Assembly (NCBI GenBank): GCA_900550925.1
Contig: URTU01000011.1
Span: 1 to 39,068, forward strand
Direction of reading: 5' to 3'
DNA length: 39,068 nt
From: an uncultured Alistipes sp.
Lineage (GTDB): Bacteria; Bacteroidota; Bacteroidia; Bacteroidales; Rikenellaceae
The notes under the pieces: model-generated
What the model was told of the DNA's origin: nothing
Databases searched by the model: none
What the model saw: only the letters and a program-made list of their open reading frames with translations
Translations under genes and position numbers: made by a program
Shown: one piece after another, positions 27,701 to 36,222 of the stretch
How positions within the stretch are numbered: the first letter of the stretch is position 1
How the letters are laid out: the number at the start of each line of letters is the position of its first letter

Positions 27701-27950
27701 GACAACCGTCGAAACTGCTTCCACGTGCAAACGACACCACATCCCCAGGCTCCAATTCGCAGCAGGCAAGCCTGTCAAGCGTCCGCCAGGCCTGTCCCGG
27801 AGAAGTTCCGGCCGCAGCATCGTTTCCGTTTCGGGAATCGACCCAGAAACCGCGGGGTGCGGCCATACCGGTTCCGCTCACCAGGCAACAGAATGCCCAG
27901 GCGAGCAGAACCGACAAGGCGGCAAAATGAAGACTGCGTGCACGTATCAT
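24792..27950 (-). CDS. Exported two-part protein: parallel beta-helix plus DUF4838 (GH67/GH20-like) region
   Basis: 1052 residues from the ATG at 27950; an upstream TTG is less likely because the signal peptide (MIRARSLHFAALSVLLAWAF) begins here. Residues about 34-430 form a right-handed parallel beta-helix of pectate-lyase type: GFWVDSRNGNDAAAGTSPGQ opening, then turns such as HNTIVRRRRNG and RNLIVTAEGV. From about 440 the protein has a GH67/GH20-like N-terminal alpha/beta domain (YACQELEKYLARMG, AVYDLLERLGCRYLSPD) and a DUF4838 barrel-like region with FSFWPPDGAIWCRCETCRRL. Each half exists as a separate protein elsewhere; the combination is uncommon in my experience. It could act as lyase or hydrolase plus exo-glycosidase on one glycan. 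The activity of DUF4838 is not something I can state. Confidence 0.8.
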   Translation of the reverse strand: MIRARSLHFAALSVLLAWAFCCLVSGTGMAAPRGFWVDSRNGNDAAAGTSPGQAWRTLDRLACCELEPGDVVSFARGSSFDGCLEIRVSGTAVAPIRFTSYGRKNLPAPVFTNSDTTGFGNCIRLAGDYLHVEHLAFAHTLAKIPQRHPIGSFVEMWQLGAVLIDSVARHCVVRSCEFTDCGVGIKSNGEHALIAGNYLHDCTRVLKEWTWGPIAIWLGADHQEVCYNTIRNYRAEDVSIVWKTTGLVGADGGAIEIDDGRVSKYDIAIHHNFSQGNQGFLEVTYKDVVEAPVYSGLHVYDNISDDYQSFLLLWQGCGALIEHNTIVRRRRNGNEQGVFRIMQPESRNCLRRNLIVTAEGVTVCRNRPNAGSLMNENCYCPLDGKIRFGNERENGAPLVKSLTELPVGYGARSTQGRCVWFDTLRDVSALIAVSKTDPGLPEVSAERSVRTVLAENGRMSVRIENLCPENEVLQYACQELEKYLARMGNVSSTAPVMEDSGCICLSASDLSGKATDSGRSCGPLPADCYSIVASDRDLLLRGGSPRAVLRAVYDLLERLGCRYLSPDYDFYAGAAEMVPAVDRVVYAGPERVVVIPAMPSRKIYVEEGISHNERNLRQLVEWMPKAGYNTLVVPINYQGGGRVMWDKMRSFLLPEMSRRGLLLEVGGHGYQNFLNASMDDGKLYEAHPEWFGMDEQGIRRREQRYVICTSNPEAVENLIDSVRCYLRVHPEIDIFSFWPPDGAIWCRCETCRRLGSDSEKHARMVNLVSDALREEFPRLRLECIAYQAYLEPATTNRLSADVMVDFCPIDQCFEAQIDDAANPKNRLYATAFRQWREGFDGRVNLYSYYRKYAWRSLPLVLPHYIADDVRWYAANGASGVSIYGEPGDWATYEVNHYVLARLAVNPDLDVDRLLDDFVRVRYGRHAATAIRVLDLFERVTRHAAAIPGTRLKSVEQYDKWLAEIGRMAIRLRRDDRGDNPCSRALRRLSLSLEYLRDELTLCRMRAAGDPPEKAGAVIDRMVVWADSCAGRGVVVPRNFTVPALRKKHGLNH

Positions 27951-27977
27951 CGCATGGAAGGCTCTACGGTGCAATTC

Positions 27978-30236
27978 CTATTTTTCAGGATTGGAGGCAA
28001 GCGTTGGATATGACCCCGCGGAAAAGACCCACACGGACGTATCCCATCCGGCAATGGGTGTTCCCGACGTAAACCAGGCCGCATCCTTTTGTTCACTTTG
28101 TCCGGCAATATCTACTGCCTGTTTTTTCGAGCCGCGGCCCAAACCGCCGATCATACCCTTGTCCGCCTCGTAATAACAGTTCTCGACCCCGGACGTATTT
28201 GAATTGCCGGAACCTGCAATGGCTGCATAACGGTTGGCGTCGGTCGCAATATGCTGGGTGAACTGTCCCGCATTGTAACAGTTTCTGACGACAAATCCGT
28301 CTGTATTGATGTTTCCGACGATGCCACCGGTATTACCCGTAGAACCTTGGGCAACCACCTCGCCCCGATTATAGCAATTTTCCACAACTCCATTGTTCTG
28401 ACACCAGCCGATCACGCCACCAGTATGACGATAACCGTCTACCCGGCCCAGATTGAAACTCTCCCTAAGCGTTGCATCACCCTGGAAGCTGCCAACCAGA
28501 CCTCCGACACGCACGACGGTGGTCCCGGTCTTTGAAAGTTCTCCGTAATTGGCGCAACGAACGATATCGATGTTGCCCATCGTCGTACCGACAATACCAC
28601 CCGAATTGCCCTGATAGGTAATTTTTCCATAATTGCAACAATCCGCAACCAAGGCTCGGTTTTCAGCGGAAGCTCCGTCCGCCTGTCCGGCAATGCCACC
28701 CACGTTGTTTACATTTCCGGACCCTTCAGCCGTGATTTCGCCTCGATTTACACAATGTTCAATCGTCGCACATCCTGCAACTACAGAGACAATACCGCCC
28801 ATATTGCCCGGTCCGGAAGCCGATCCCCGCAACGACACGGCATTTTCGCAACCGTAGATCAGCACATGATCCGCACAACGGGCCACGATACCGGCCACAT
28901 GGCCGGCCGATCCGGTTGCCGCACCCGAGACCTTCAGATTTCGTATTTCCGCCAAATGCTCCGCATCCACGCCTCCAACATGGCGGAAAAGAGCATGTCC
29001 GCAGGTTACACCGTCAACGCTCTCCGCTCCGGACGAAGTGATGGTAAGTCCCGTGATATTGTGTCCATCGCCATCGTATACCCCGGCAAACCGGCAAGAA
29101 GCGGAACCGATCCCCACCCAGTTCGCATACTCCGAAAGCGAAATATCCGCCGTTTGGAGGAAATAAAATCCGGCATAATCCGTTCCCTCGTTGACCGAAG
29201 TAGCCAACCCCATCAGATGGGCCGGCTTGGCAATCCGAATAGGCCGCTCGGCGGATTCTCCACCGAACGATTCAAAAATCGCATACCAATGCTCCATTTC
29301 GGTGCAGACACTCTCTTCGCCAATCGTAAAACGGCCGCCGAGATAAATCGGACTGCCACCTTCCGGAGTCACGCTGACAAGCGTGTATTCTCCGGCCGGC
29401 AATGCTTCGTCATAACTGATCGAGGTATCCGAATCGACTACAACAACACTTCCCGAACGGGTCAACTCCTCACCCGAAGCCGACTCAATAAGCAGTGAAG
29501 CGTTGCCTGTCGGCAATGTCCCATCCATCCCCTGGATAGTAAGATTATAACGGGCTGGGGCCCGCATCTGCGTAACGGTCAACTCGCCGCACACCGTCGG
29601 ATCATCCGTATAAACGACACGCAACACAGCAATACGGGACTCCTCTGTAGTGTTCTCGGCAATCGAGAAAAGAGCCACACCGGCCCCCACGTACGGTTCA
29701 TCCGGATAGATGGCGGAGATCCATCCGGGCTCTCCGGAAATAATCTCCACCTCGGTACGCCACTCGAGATTGGCCGTCACCTCGACGGAGTACTCCGCAA
29801 TAGCATCCGACGCCAGGCTGACGCTGCCAGCCGGTTCGATCAGAATCGACGGCGCTGCGCCCAGCTGCGTGACAAGAATGGCCGGAGCCGAATACTCCCT
29901 TCCGTTCCGAACGGAACGTCCCGTCACGGAGATGGAGGAAGAGCGGGATTCGATCTGTTCGTTTTCGGCAAGCGAAAAAATAATGCGGCCAATACCCGTT
30001 CCGCTGCTCTTTTCAAGAGTCAGCCACTGTGTATCGGGTTCGGGAACGGAAGCCGTCCACTCGATATCGGCAGAGGCCTCGACCATGACAATGATGTCTC
30101 GCGCCTCCGCATTGTCCCGGTTCACCCGCTCCACCAACACATTGAACCTCGAAGCGGCATCGTCTTCCGCATCGCCACAGCCCATGGGCACCGTGCATAC
30201 AGCGGCGACAAAAAGCGATAAAATCAGTTTTTTCAT
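27978..30236 (-). CDS. Surface lipoprotein with BACON domains and GLUG repeats
   Basis: 752 residues, lipobox PMGC with Cys20. Two BACON-like beta-sandwich domains (about 28-133 and 134-230) each end in the typical VTQ strand (AILVTQLG, LTVTQMR). A third beta domain (about 231-310) follows, then a region with YDGDGHNITGLTI, then about seven GLUG-type repeats (about 430-700; units such as GGIVG, NCYNRGEV). BACON domains are often found on carbohydrate-binding or mucin-contact proteins and GLUG repeats on adhesins. I read it as a surface adhesin or glycan-binding protein of the locus. No catalytic motif is visible. It sits 23 bases after the beta-helix hydrolase gene in the same run. Confidence 0.8.
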   Translation of the reverse strand: MKKLILSLFVAAVCTVPMGCGDAEDDAASRFNVLVERVNRDNAEARDIIVMVEASADIEWTASVPEPDTQWLTLEKSSGTGIGRIIFSLAENEQIESRSSSISVTGRSVRNGREYSAPAILVTQLGAAPSILIEPAGSVSLASDAIAEYSVEVTANLEWRTEVEIISGEPGWISAIYPDEPYVGAGVALFSIAENTTEESRIAVLRVVYTDDPTVCGELTVTQMRAPARYNLTIQGMDGTLPTGNASLLIESASGEELTRSGSVVVVDSDTSISYDEALPAGEYTLVSVTPEGGSPIYLGGRFTIGEESVCTEMEHWYAIFESFGGESAERPIRIAKPAHLMGLATSVNEGTDYAGFYFLQTADISLSEYANWVGIGSASCRFAGVYDGDGHNITGLTITSSGAESVDGVTCGHALFRHVGGVDAEHLAEIRNLKVSGAATGSAGHVAGIVARCADHVLIYGCENAVSLRGSASGPGNMGGIVSVVAGCATIEHCVNRGEITAEGSGNVNNVGGIAGQADGASAENRALVADCCNYGKITYQGNSGGIVGTTMGNIDIVRCANYGELSKTGTTVVRVGGLVGSFQGDATLRESFNLGRVDGYRHTGGVIGWCQNNGVVENCYNRGEVVAQGSTGNTGGIVGNINTDGFVVRNCYNAGQFTQHIATDANRYAAIAGSGNSNTSGVENCYYEADKGMIGGLGRGSKKQAVDIAGQSEQKDAAWFTSGTPIAGWDTSVWVFSAGSYPTLASNPEK

Positions 30237-30259
30237 AGCAGGTCGGTAGTTTTAAGTTC

Positions 30260-31822
30260 TTATTCAAAGATCGGCGGTTCGAGATTCGACACTTCAAAAT
30301 TACCGGTTGCCATCCAGTTGGCTTCCGTCAAACGGGTCCCGTTAATCGACACATTGCCAAAGACGAAGCCATCGAATTTTTCGGTCGGATCATTCCCGAT
30401 AATGTAGTTGCTGAACCCCAGCTCGGTATTCATCCGGACTTTCCAGTCCCGCATCACAAGTCCGTGAATCGGACAAGGGCTGTACGGATCGGGAGAAATC
30501 CGGAAAATAAGAGGTACGGCCGTTTCGGTTACAAGGTCTTCGATAACCCAGTCCCGCAGGTATCCGCTCTTGCCGGACTGGTATTTGTCTCCCACGCAGC
30601 TCAACACGCCTCGGTTAACCTCCGCATTGTTCCATTCCGCATGCAGGATATCCACTCTGCGTATGGCCACATTCGCCGCCGTGGCTCCACCCCAACTCAT
30701 CTGGATACACCCGCCGTTGTTGAGCTGCCACAACACCATGTCACTGAACGTGACATCATCACGATATGCCTTGATATTGTCATCGTTTGCCCACACAAAG
30801 CAGTTCGACACCGAGGATCCGGCAAAAGCCGAGATGCCGTCACAGTTATAGGTCCAGGCGCCGATGATCTTCGTCCAACGGACCGTATTGCCCTTTCCGA
30901 TAAGCCGGACGGAAAAATATTTGTTGTCGGCAAGCGTGATCCCCTCCACGGTAATGTTGTCGCTGCCGTTTATCGCCTCGATCATGTGCGACTCACGATA
31001 CTTCATCCGCCCCTGGGAGAGGACTCCGCGGCCGAAAATTCGCACCCCCGGGCGACCGTCCATGATGATCGAACCATAGACCCATGCTCCGCCTTCGAGA
31101 TAGATGTTCCGAATGTGTGCCGGCACCCGATAAACCCCAATATCGTGTACGCCGCTCTTGAAATAAAGTCCCGTGGACGATGTCGGGACCGCAGCTACGT
31201 CGGATGCCGTTGCATGATCCAATACGGTATACTCCGCATCGGTCGTCTCGGGAACCTCGTTCTCCATCGGATTGGCGAACAACACCAGTCCGTTCTTATA
31301 TCCGTTGAAGCCGATCTCCACGGAACATTGTCCCGGTCGTGTCAATGAGAACCGTACCACATCACCGTCGACCGTCGGTTCGACACCGTATCGAGAAGGG
31401 AGAACCTTGACTCCGCCGAAAAACGAGACCTTGTTGCGATCGAGCACCTTTACCTCAACATCCACACGGCCATAAAAGGAAAAATTAGCCCAACTGATAC
31501 TGCGTCCCTTGAAAATCTCGAGTGGATAGGCATCCGTTGGAGTCATATCCATGTACCCGGCCTGATACACCGGACACGAACTCTGAAAGACAGGAACCGT
31601 CACGCGGGTATCACCCTGAATGAGGGTTACGGCATAAACCGTCGAACGCGGCACGTCAGGGTAATCGTCCGGATCTGAATAGGTTGCCAGACGCCATTCC
31701 GAGGCCGGAATATCAGGATTTTCCGGGCCATCAGGCTTCGGATCGGGAGTCGCTTCGTCCTTCACGCAGGCAACAAGCATCCCCATCAGACAAAACAAAG
31801 CAAACAAGTAGAATTTTCTCAT
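30260..31822 (-). CDS. GH49/GH28-like parallel beta-helix glycoside hydrolase, lipoprotein
   Basis: 520 residues, lipobox LVAC with Cys19. An N-terminal beta-sandwich (about 40-190) is followed by a right-handed beta-helix: YLEGGAWVYGSI, RIFGRGVLSQGRM, NITVEGITLADN. The acidic residues expected in the GH28/GH49 clan are visible: NCDGI (Asp328) and ANDDNIKAY (Asp347-Asp348). Their spacing of 19 and 20 residues matches, from memory, that of dextranase GH49 (Asp376, 395, 396) better than polygalacturonase. The sandwich-plus-helix layout is also that of GH49. It would hydrolyse an internal or terminal linkage of the substrate at the surface or in the periplasm. Calling it a dextranase would go too far. 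Confidence 0.78.
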   Translation of the reverse strand: MRKFYLFALFCLMGMLVACVKDEATPDPKPDGPENPDIPASEWRLATYSDPDDYPDVPRSTVYAVTLIQGDTRVTVPVFQSSCPVYQAGYMDMTPTDAYPLEIFKGRSISWANFSFYGRVDVEVKVLDRNKVSFFGGVKVLPSRYGVEPTVDGDVVRFSLTRPGQCSVEIGFNGYKNGLVLFANPMENEVPETTDAEYTVLDHATASDVAAVPTSSTGLYFKSGVHDIGVYRVPAHIRNIYLEGGAWVYGSIIMDGRPGVRIFGRGVLSQGRMKYRESHMIEAINGSDNITVEGITLADNKYFSVRLIGKGNTVRWTKIIGAWTYNCDGISAFAGSSVSNCFVWANDDNIKAYRDDVTFSDMVLWQLNNGGCIQMSWGGATAANVAIRRVDILHAEWNNAEVNRGVLSCVGDKYQSGKSGYLRDWVIEDLVTETAVPLIFRISPDPYSPCPIHGLVMRDWKVRMNTELGFSNYIIGNDPTEKFDGFVFGNVSINGTRLTEANWMATGNFEVSNLEPPIFE

Positions 31823-31852
31823 AACGAATCATTTTATCTTATCGAATCCACA

Positions 31853-33616
31853 TCACCGATCGGGATCTCCGGGTTTCCCTGACTTCATTCTGAACGAACA
31901 GTCATCTATGCGGAGCGTCATGCGCCGATTTTCGGCTCCCCGGAATCCAATCTCCACGACCAGCCATTGTTCCGCTCCGCTCTCCACACCGACCCCCACC
32001 CGAGTCCATTCGGGCTTATCACCGAAAGTTGCTGATGCCACCACGCGGCCATCGAGCGTTACCACCCGCAGGGCACCACGGCCGGCGAATCCTTCACCTT
32101 CGGTCCGCACAAAGCAACTCATGCGGTAGGTTCGTCCCGGCTCCACCCGGACCGTCTGCCGGACGCCCGAAAACAGACGTGTATTGGCTCGCGGATATCC
32201 GCTGCGAAACCATGATCCGAGCACGGCATTACCGAAACCGGTCCGAGCCCGGTTTTCAACCGGTCCTTCGATCCGACCAAACCGTTCAACCGGTAGAATA
32301 TGGTTGTTTCTCAAATCTGAAAAAAAGCTCCATGCCGGATCATCGTTCTCGAACCCCGGATCCGTAAGCAGTTCCAACTGCGCCATCTCCCGTGCGGAAA
32401 ACCGACTCTGCGCAAGCGGTCCGGGATTCCTGGAGGAGATGTATTCCGTTTTTCGCAAATCTTCACCACGACCGGGGATTACGATCCATTCCACACCATT
32501 CCGGGTCTCGATTCTGCCGCCGAAAAACGGAATCACCCGCCGTGCCACTTCGAGCGTCAGGTCCACCATTCCATCAAATGTTCGGGAAAAATACTTAAAC
32601 CTGCGTTCCCGATTCAAGGCCCCGAGCAACTCCTCATCGACGACCGCCATACCGCGCGAAGCAAGCAATACACCGGCTGCTATAGAAGCATTGCAGTCCG
32701 AATCTTCGGACCCCTGCACGGCAATGCGCATCGTCCGATGAAGATCGCCTTCTCCATAAAGCAACGCCATGACACTCATTGCCGCCATCGACTTTGAGTC
32801 AAGGTTAATCCCCTTACGCACGCCGCCATAAGGCCAGGCTATCCAGTTGTTCTCCTCGTTCCACCAGTATTTGTCCATGATAAGTTGCCAGGTCCGCTTC
32901 CAGTCATCCGGATAAAGCCGATGCCAGTGCATGACATCGCGCACGGCGCAGGCAACCAGACTACGCTCGGGAATCGCCCGCAGGGCTTCTTCGACAATCC
33001 GACGCAAATCTGCTGTAAAAAAAGCCTCGCAATACATGGCACCCACGAAAATTCCGCCATACAATCCGTCTCCGTAACAACGGTCTGTACCGAACGATGC
33101 GGCGAAACGAACGGGAGCAGCAGGAAGGCCCGGAGCCACAATTCCTGAAAAGTCAGCTCCGCAGGTATATCCGCAACCGTCCGAAGTCGGTTTATAATGC
33201 GGATGCCCCAGATCGGGCGGAGCAATGCTGTCGCGGAAGACAAGCGGATTGCGCCCGCCGTATTCAAATTGCAGGTTCTGCCGTTCGATACACGCCGTAC
33301 GTGCCGAGACTTCAGGACCGTATTTCCGGAGCAACTCGAGCGAAAGCAACGACAGGTACAAGTCGTCCTGATTGTAACCCTCGTTAACTCTTTTCACGCA
33401 CCAGGGCTGCATCATCGAATCGGGAACGAGTCGGTGACTGTAACGAAACTCGGTCGTAATGCCCCAGCCTACACCGGCCATCTTTCCCAACCATGCGGCA
33501 CGGACCTTGTCCGCATATTCAGTCAGGGGAATGCGCCGCTCGCCGGCGATCCCCGACTTCGGCAGGGAAACCGCCAGTATCACGAACGACACGAGAACAA
33601 GTGCAAGCCTCTTCAT
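31853..33616 (-). CDS. Exported ADP-ribosylglycohydrolase-fold protein with C-terminal carbohydrate-binding-like domain
   Basis: 587 residues from the ATG at 33616, where a signal peptide begins (MKRLALVLVSFVILAVSLPK); the longer upstream frame is rejected. Residues about 30-400 match the ADP-ribosylglycohydrolase family: YNQDDLYLSL (Asp84-Asp85) and GSEDSDCNASIAAG (Asp305, Asp307) are the metal-binding pairs. From about 425 to 587 a jelly-roll domain resembling CBM4/9-type modules follows (LLTDPGFENDDPAWSFF ... RQTVRVEPGRTYRMSCFVRT). Export and the binding domain argue for an extracytoplasmic glycosidase rather than removal of ADP-ribose inside the cell. It sits 25 bases after a paralogue. 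The B. theta ribose-utilization (rbs) locus, as I recall it, also contains such a protein. The sugar released is unknown. Confidence 0.82.
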   Translation of the reverse strand: MKRLALVLVSFVILAVSLPKSGIAGERRIPLTEYADKVRAAWLGKMAGVGWGITTEFRYSHRLVPDSMMQPWCVKRVNEGYNQDDLYLSLLSLELLRKYGPEVSARTACIERQNLQFEYGGRNPLVFRDSIAPPDLGHPHYKPTSDGCGYTCGADFSGIVAPGLPAAPVRFAASFGTDRCYGDGLYGGIFVGAMYCEAFFTADLRRIVEEALRAIPERSLVACAVRDVMHWHRLYPDDWKRTWQLIMDKYWWNEENNWIAWPYGGVRKGINLDSKSMAAMSVMALLYGEGDLHRTMRIAVQGSEDSDCNASIAAGVLLASRGMAVVDEELLGALNRERRFKYFSRTFDGMVDLTLEVARRVIPFFGGRIETRNGVEWIVIPGRGEDLRKTEYISSRNPGPLAQSRFSAREMAQLELLTDPGFENDDPAWSFFSDLRNNHILPVERFGRIEGPVENRARTGFGNAVLGSWFRSGYPRANTRLFSGVRQTVRVEPGRTYRMSCFVRTEGEGFAGRGALRVVTLDGRVVASATFGDKPEWTRVGVGVESGAEQWLVVEIGFRGAENRRMTLRIDDCSFRMKSGKPGDPDR

Positions 33617-33641
33617 TTTCGACCGTTTTTGATTTGAAATG

Positions 33642-35156
33642 CTATTCGGCCTTATAGACAATCACATCCTGCAGCACGACATTGGCCCCGGCAATCGGAT
33701 TGAGCCAGCGGAGGGTTAACGTGTGCTCCCCCTGCGAAAGATCATAGTTCCAATAGATATCGAACTTGCGGACAGCAAAATCTGCCGGCATGTGCACGAT
33801 TTCACGCTTTCCATCAACCGTCACTTCAATTTCAGCCACATAATCCTGCGGGCAGAGATCCCTTTTGGAATTGACCTTGCCCCGGCAAACTATTGCCGAT
33901 CCTTCAAATTCATACACGTATCGTTTCCTGAGGTTTTTGCAGTTGACCGTTGTCTTGTCGACCAGCGACAAGCCCTCGAAACTCTGCTCCAGGCGGACCG
34001 GTTCCGGCTGCTGCACACGGATGGTGACCTTGTCCTCATCAACCGTCCCGCCATTGCGCTCGATCATCTGCAACGCATGATTGAAACTCATCGCGTAAAC
34101 CTTGTTGAGCGATATGTCCGTGTGATCGAAATTCATATCCTCGACTTCCCGAATGTTTCCGAGCCATTTTTCCGAAATATTACTGTATCCGAGCATCGTT
34201 CCCAACACACCCCCGGCCGTGGCTGGATTGCAGTCGGAGTCCGCACCGCAGCGGGTCGAAATTTCCAACGTACGATCCATGTCTCCATTACCATACAGCA
34301 GGCCCATCACCACATAGGCAGAGTTGAGTTTGGCGTCGATATTGAACGGATCGCGAATGCCCTGCGGACAACTGATTTCGTCAGACCACTTCTCCTGGAC
34401 AAGCCGCCAGGTCTCCTTCCAGTCCTCATTTTCTCCACACCAGGCAATTACATCATGCATGCACCGGTAGTAATTGCTCTCGACGGGAATCACCTTCAGA
34501 GCTTCGGTCACAACGGTACGGATATCGTCATAGACAAAAGCCGAAGCATAGAGAGCGGCCACATACACGCCGCCATACCATCCGTCGCCATAACACATGA
34601 TATGACCCACCTTGTCACAAATCTCCGATGCAGAATTGACCATTCCGGGAGCCATCAGACCGGCAAAGTCGGCTTCAATCTGGAAATCCAGGTCATCGGC
34701 GTGGGGATTGTTCTTCCAATGACCGCTTGCAGGAGCGGGAATACCGTTAAGAATGTTGTATCGGGCAGCCTGATTGGCATGCCACAGTTTGTAGCCTGCA
34801 TATGCGAACGCATTGGCCAACGAATCCACCGGCACATCGAACCCGTAACGATCGAACACGTCGACAAAGGTCAGGTCCATGTAAATATCATCGTAAAGTC
34901 CGCCCGAATTTTCAAAATACCACTTGCAATATCCGTCCGGCCATGCGATCTGCACGCTGTCGGGGATCATGCATCCGTTATAACGAAACTCTGTCGGTCC
35001 GCCAAAGGTGCATCCGAAAGTTTGGGCAGCCCAACCTCCCTTGATCTTGTCCAAAAGGACTTCACGAGAAAGAGTCCTGGTCGTCGCTTCCGACAAGCCG
35101 CAGGCAACGCACAGAATCGTCGCCGCAAACAGAGATATGATCGTTCTTGTTCTCAT
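33642..35156 (-). CDS. ADP-ribosylglycohydrolase-fold lipoprotein
   Basis: 504 residues from the ATG at 35156; an upstream TTG is rejected because the lipoprotein signal starts here (lipobox CVAC, Cys19). Family motifs: GLYDDIYMDLTF (Asp89-Asp90) and CGADSDCNPATAGG (Asp306, Asp308), which would hold the two-metal centre. A C-terminal beta domain (about 390-504, ending TLRWLNPIAGANVVLQDVIV) may bind carbohydrate. It is a paralogue of the next gene downstream but differs in its C-terminal domain and anchoring. The gene follows a sugar permease by 29 bases. Together with that permease and the kinase it suggests release and uptake of a furanose such as ribose. This role is inferred from context. 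Confidence 0.82.
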   Translation of the reverse strand: MRTRTIISLFAATILCVACGLSEATTRTLSREVLLDKIKGGWAAQTFGCTFGGPTEFRYNGCMIPDSVQIAWPDGYCKWYFENSGGLYDDIYMDLTFVDVFDRYGFDVPVDSLANAFAYAGYKLWHANQAARYNILNGIPAPASGHWKNNPHADDLDFQIEADFAGLMAPGMVNSASEICDKVGHIMCYGDGWYGGVYVAALYASAFVYDDIRTVVTEALKVIPVESNYYRCMHDVIAWCGENEDWKETWRLVQEKWSDEISCPQGIRDPFNIDAKLNSAYVVMGLLYGNGDMDRTLEISTRCGADSDCNPATAGGVLGTMLGYSNISEKWLGNIREVEDMNFDHTDISLNKVYAMSFNHALQMIERNGGTVDEDKVTIRVQQPEPVRLEQSFEGLSLVDKTTVNCKNLRKRYVYEFEGSAIVCRGKVNSKRDLCPQDYVAEIEVTVDGKREIVHMPADFAVRKFDIYWNYDLSQGEHTLTLRWLNPIAGANVVLQDVIVYKAE

Positions 35157-35185
35157 TCCGATAACAGGTTTTAAATGGTTCAACC

Positions 35186-36196
35186 TCAATTTCCTCCGGC
35201 AGCAATAATGACACCCAGTCCGGCAATGAACAGCGCAAACATGGCCACAAGCAGATAACCCACCGAACGACTGGCACCCTTAAATTCTTTCCAGATGAAT
35301 ACACCCCAGATTGCAGCGACAAGCGGAGCCCCCTGCCCCAGCGCATAAGAGATGGCAGCCCCGGCCTTGCCCGCAGCTATATAGCTGAAAGCTGTACCCA
35401 GACACCAGATCGCACCGCCGAGCATACCTACCAGATGGGTGGAAACCGTTCCCTTGAAATATTCTCGATAGGAAACCGGCGTTCCGACGAACGGGCGTTT
35501 CATGACATACGTATTGAACACGAAATTGCTCAACAGTACACCCAGCGAAAAAATGAAGATGGCCGAATAGGGCGTAAGCATTCCCGGCGTCGGATTGCTG
35601 AAATTGTCAAGGTCCATCGCAGCAGCCACAAAACGGTAGAAAAAGGCCATCAGCACACCTGCCAGCACTGCAAGCAAGATTCCCTTACGGTTGTGGGAGC
35701 CCTGTTCTTTTCCGGTATTCATGCGACCGGAAGCAATACCGTTGCAGATAATGGCAGCCACGATCAAGGCCACACCAAGAAAAAGAATGACGGGATCGCC
35801 CTTCGGTGCGCCAATATAATTGACAATGACTCCGATCACCAGTGCCAGCCCGACACCCAACGGAAAAGCAACGGCCAACCCGGCCAGTGAAACGGATGCC
35901 GACAACAGAATATTCGATGCATTGAAAATTACGCCTCCGAGAATCACGCTGCCGATACCTTTCGGATCAGCCTGCGCAAGATCGTCGAAGAAGGAACGGC
36001 CTTCGCTGCCGAAACTGCCCATTGTCAAACCAATCAGCAAGGCAAATAGCACCATGCCGATGACATAGTCCCAGTAAAACAATTCATACCGCCAGGTCTT
36101 CCCCGCCAGTTTCTGGGTGTTACCCCACGACCCCCAGCAAAGCATCGTGACAAAACAGAACACGACAGCCAGAGCATAACTGTTAACGACAAACAT
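35186..36196 (-). CDS. GRP/DMT-type sugar permease, probable proton symporter
   Basis: 336 residues with about ten hydrophobic segments. The opening TMLCWGSWGNTQKLAGKTWR and ELFYWDYVIGMVLFALLIG are typical of glucose/ribose porter (GRP) and RhaT-like members of the drug/metabolite transporter superfamily in Bacteroidota. It would carry a monosaccharide across the inner membrane. It lies between the kinase gene (26 bases) and an ADP-ribosylglycohydrolase gene (29 bases). The same gene company (ribokinase, permease, ADP-ribosylglycohydrolase) occurs, as I recall, in the Bacteroides ribose-scavenging locus, so ribose or another pentose is the best guess. No residue seen here fixes the substrate. 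Confidence 0.82.
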   Translation of the reverse strand: MFVVNSYALAVVFCFVTMLCWGSWGNTQKLAGKTWRYELFYWDYVIGMVLFALLIGLTMGSFGSEGRSFFDDLAQADPKGIGSVILGGVIFNASNILLSASVSLAGLAVAFPLGVGLALVIGVIVNYIGAPKGDPVILFLGVALIVAAIICNGIASGRMNTGKEQGSHNRKGILLAVLAGVLMAFFYRFVAAAMDLDNFSNPTPGMLTPYSAIFIFSLGVLLSNFVFNTYVMKRPFVGTPVSYREYFKGTVSTHLVGMLGGAIWCLGTAFSYIAAGKAGAAISYALGQGAPLVAAIWGVFIWKEFKGASRSVGYLLVAMFALFIAGLGVIIAAGGN

Positions 36197-36222
36197 AATT
36201 CAGAAGTTTTAAGGATTATTCA

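Noticed and set aside
33723..35174. Plus-strand open frame of 483 codons opposite an ADP-ribosylglycohydrolase gene
   Set aside because: Antisense shadow with no recognisable protein features.
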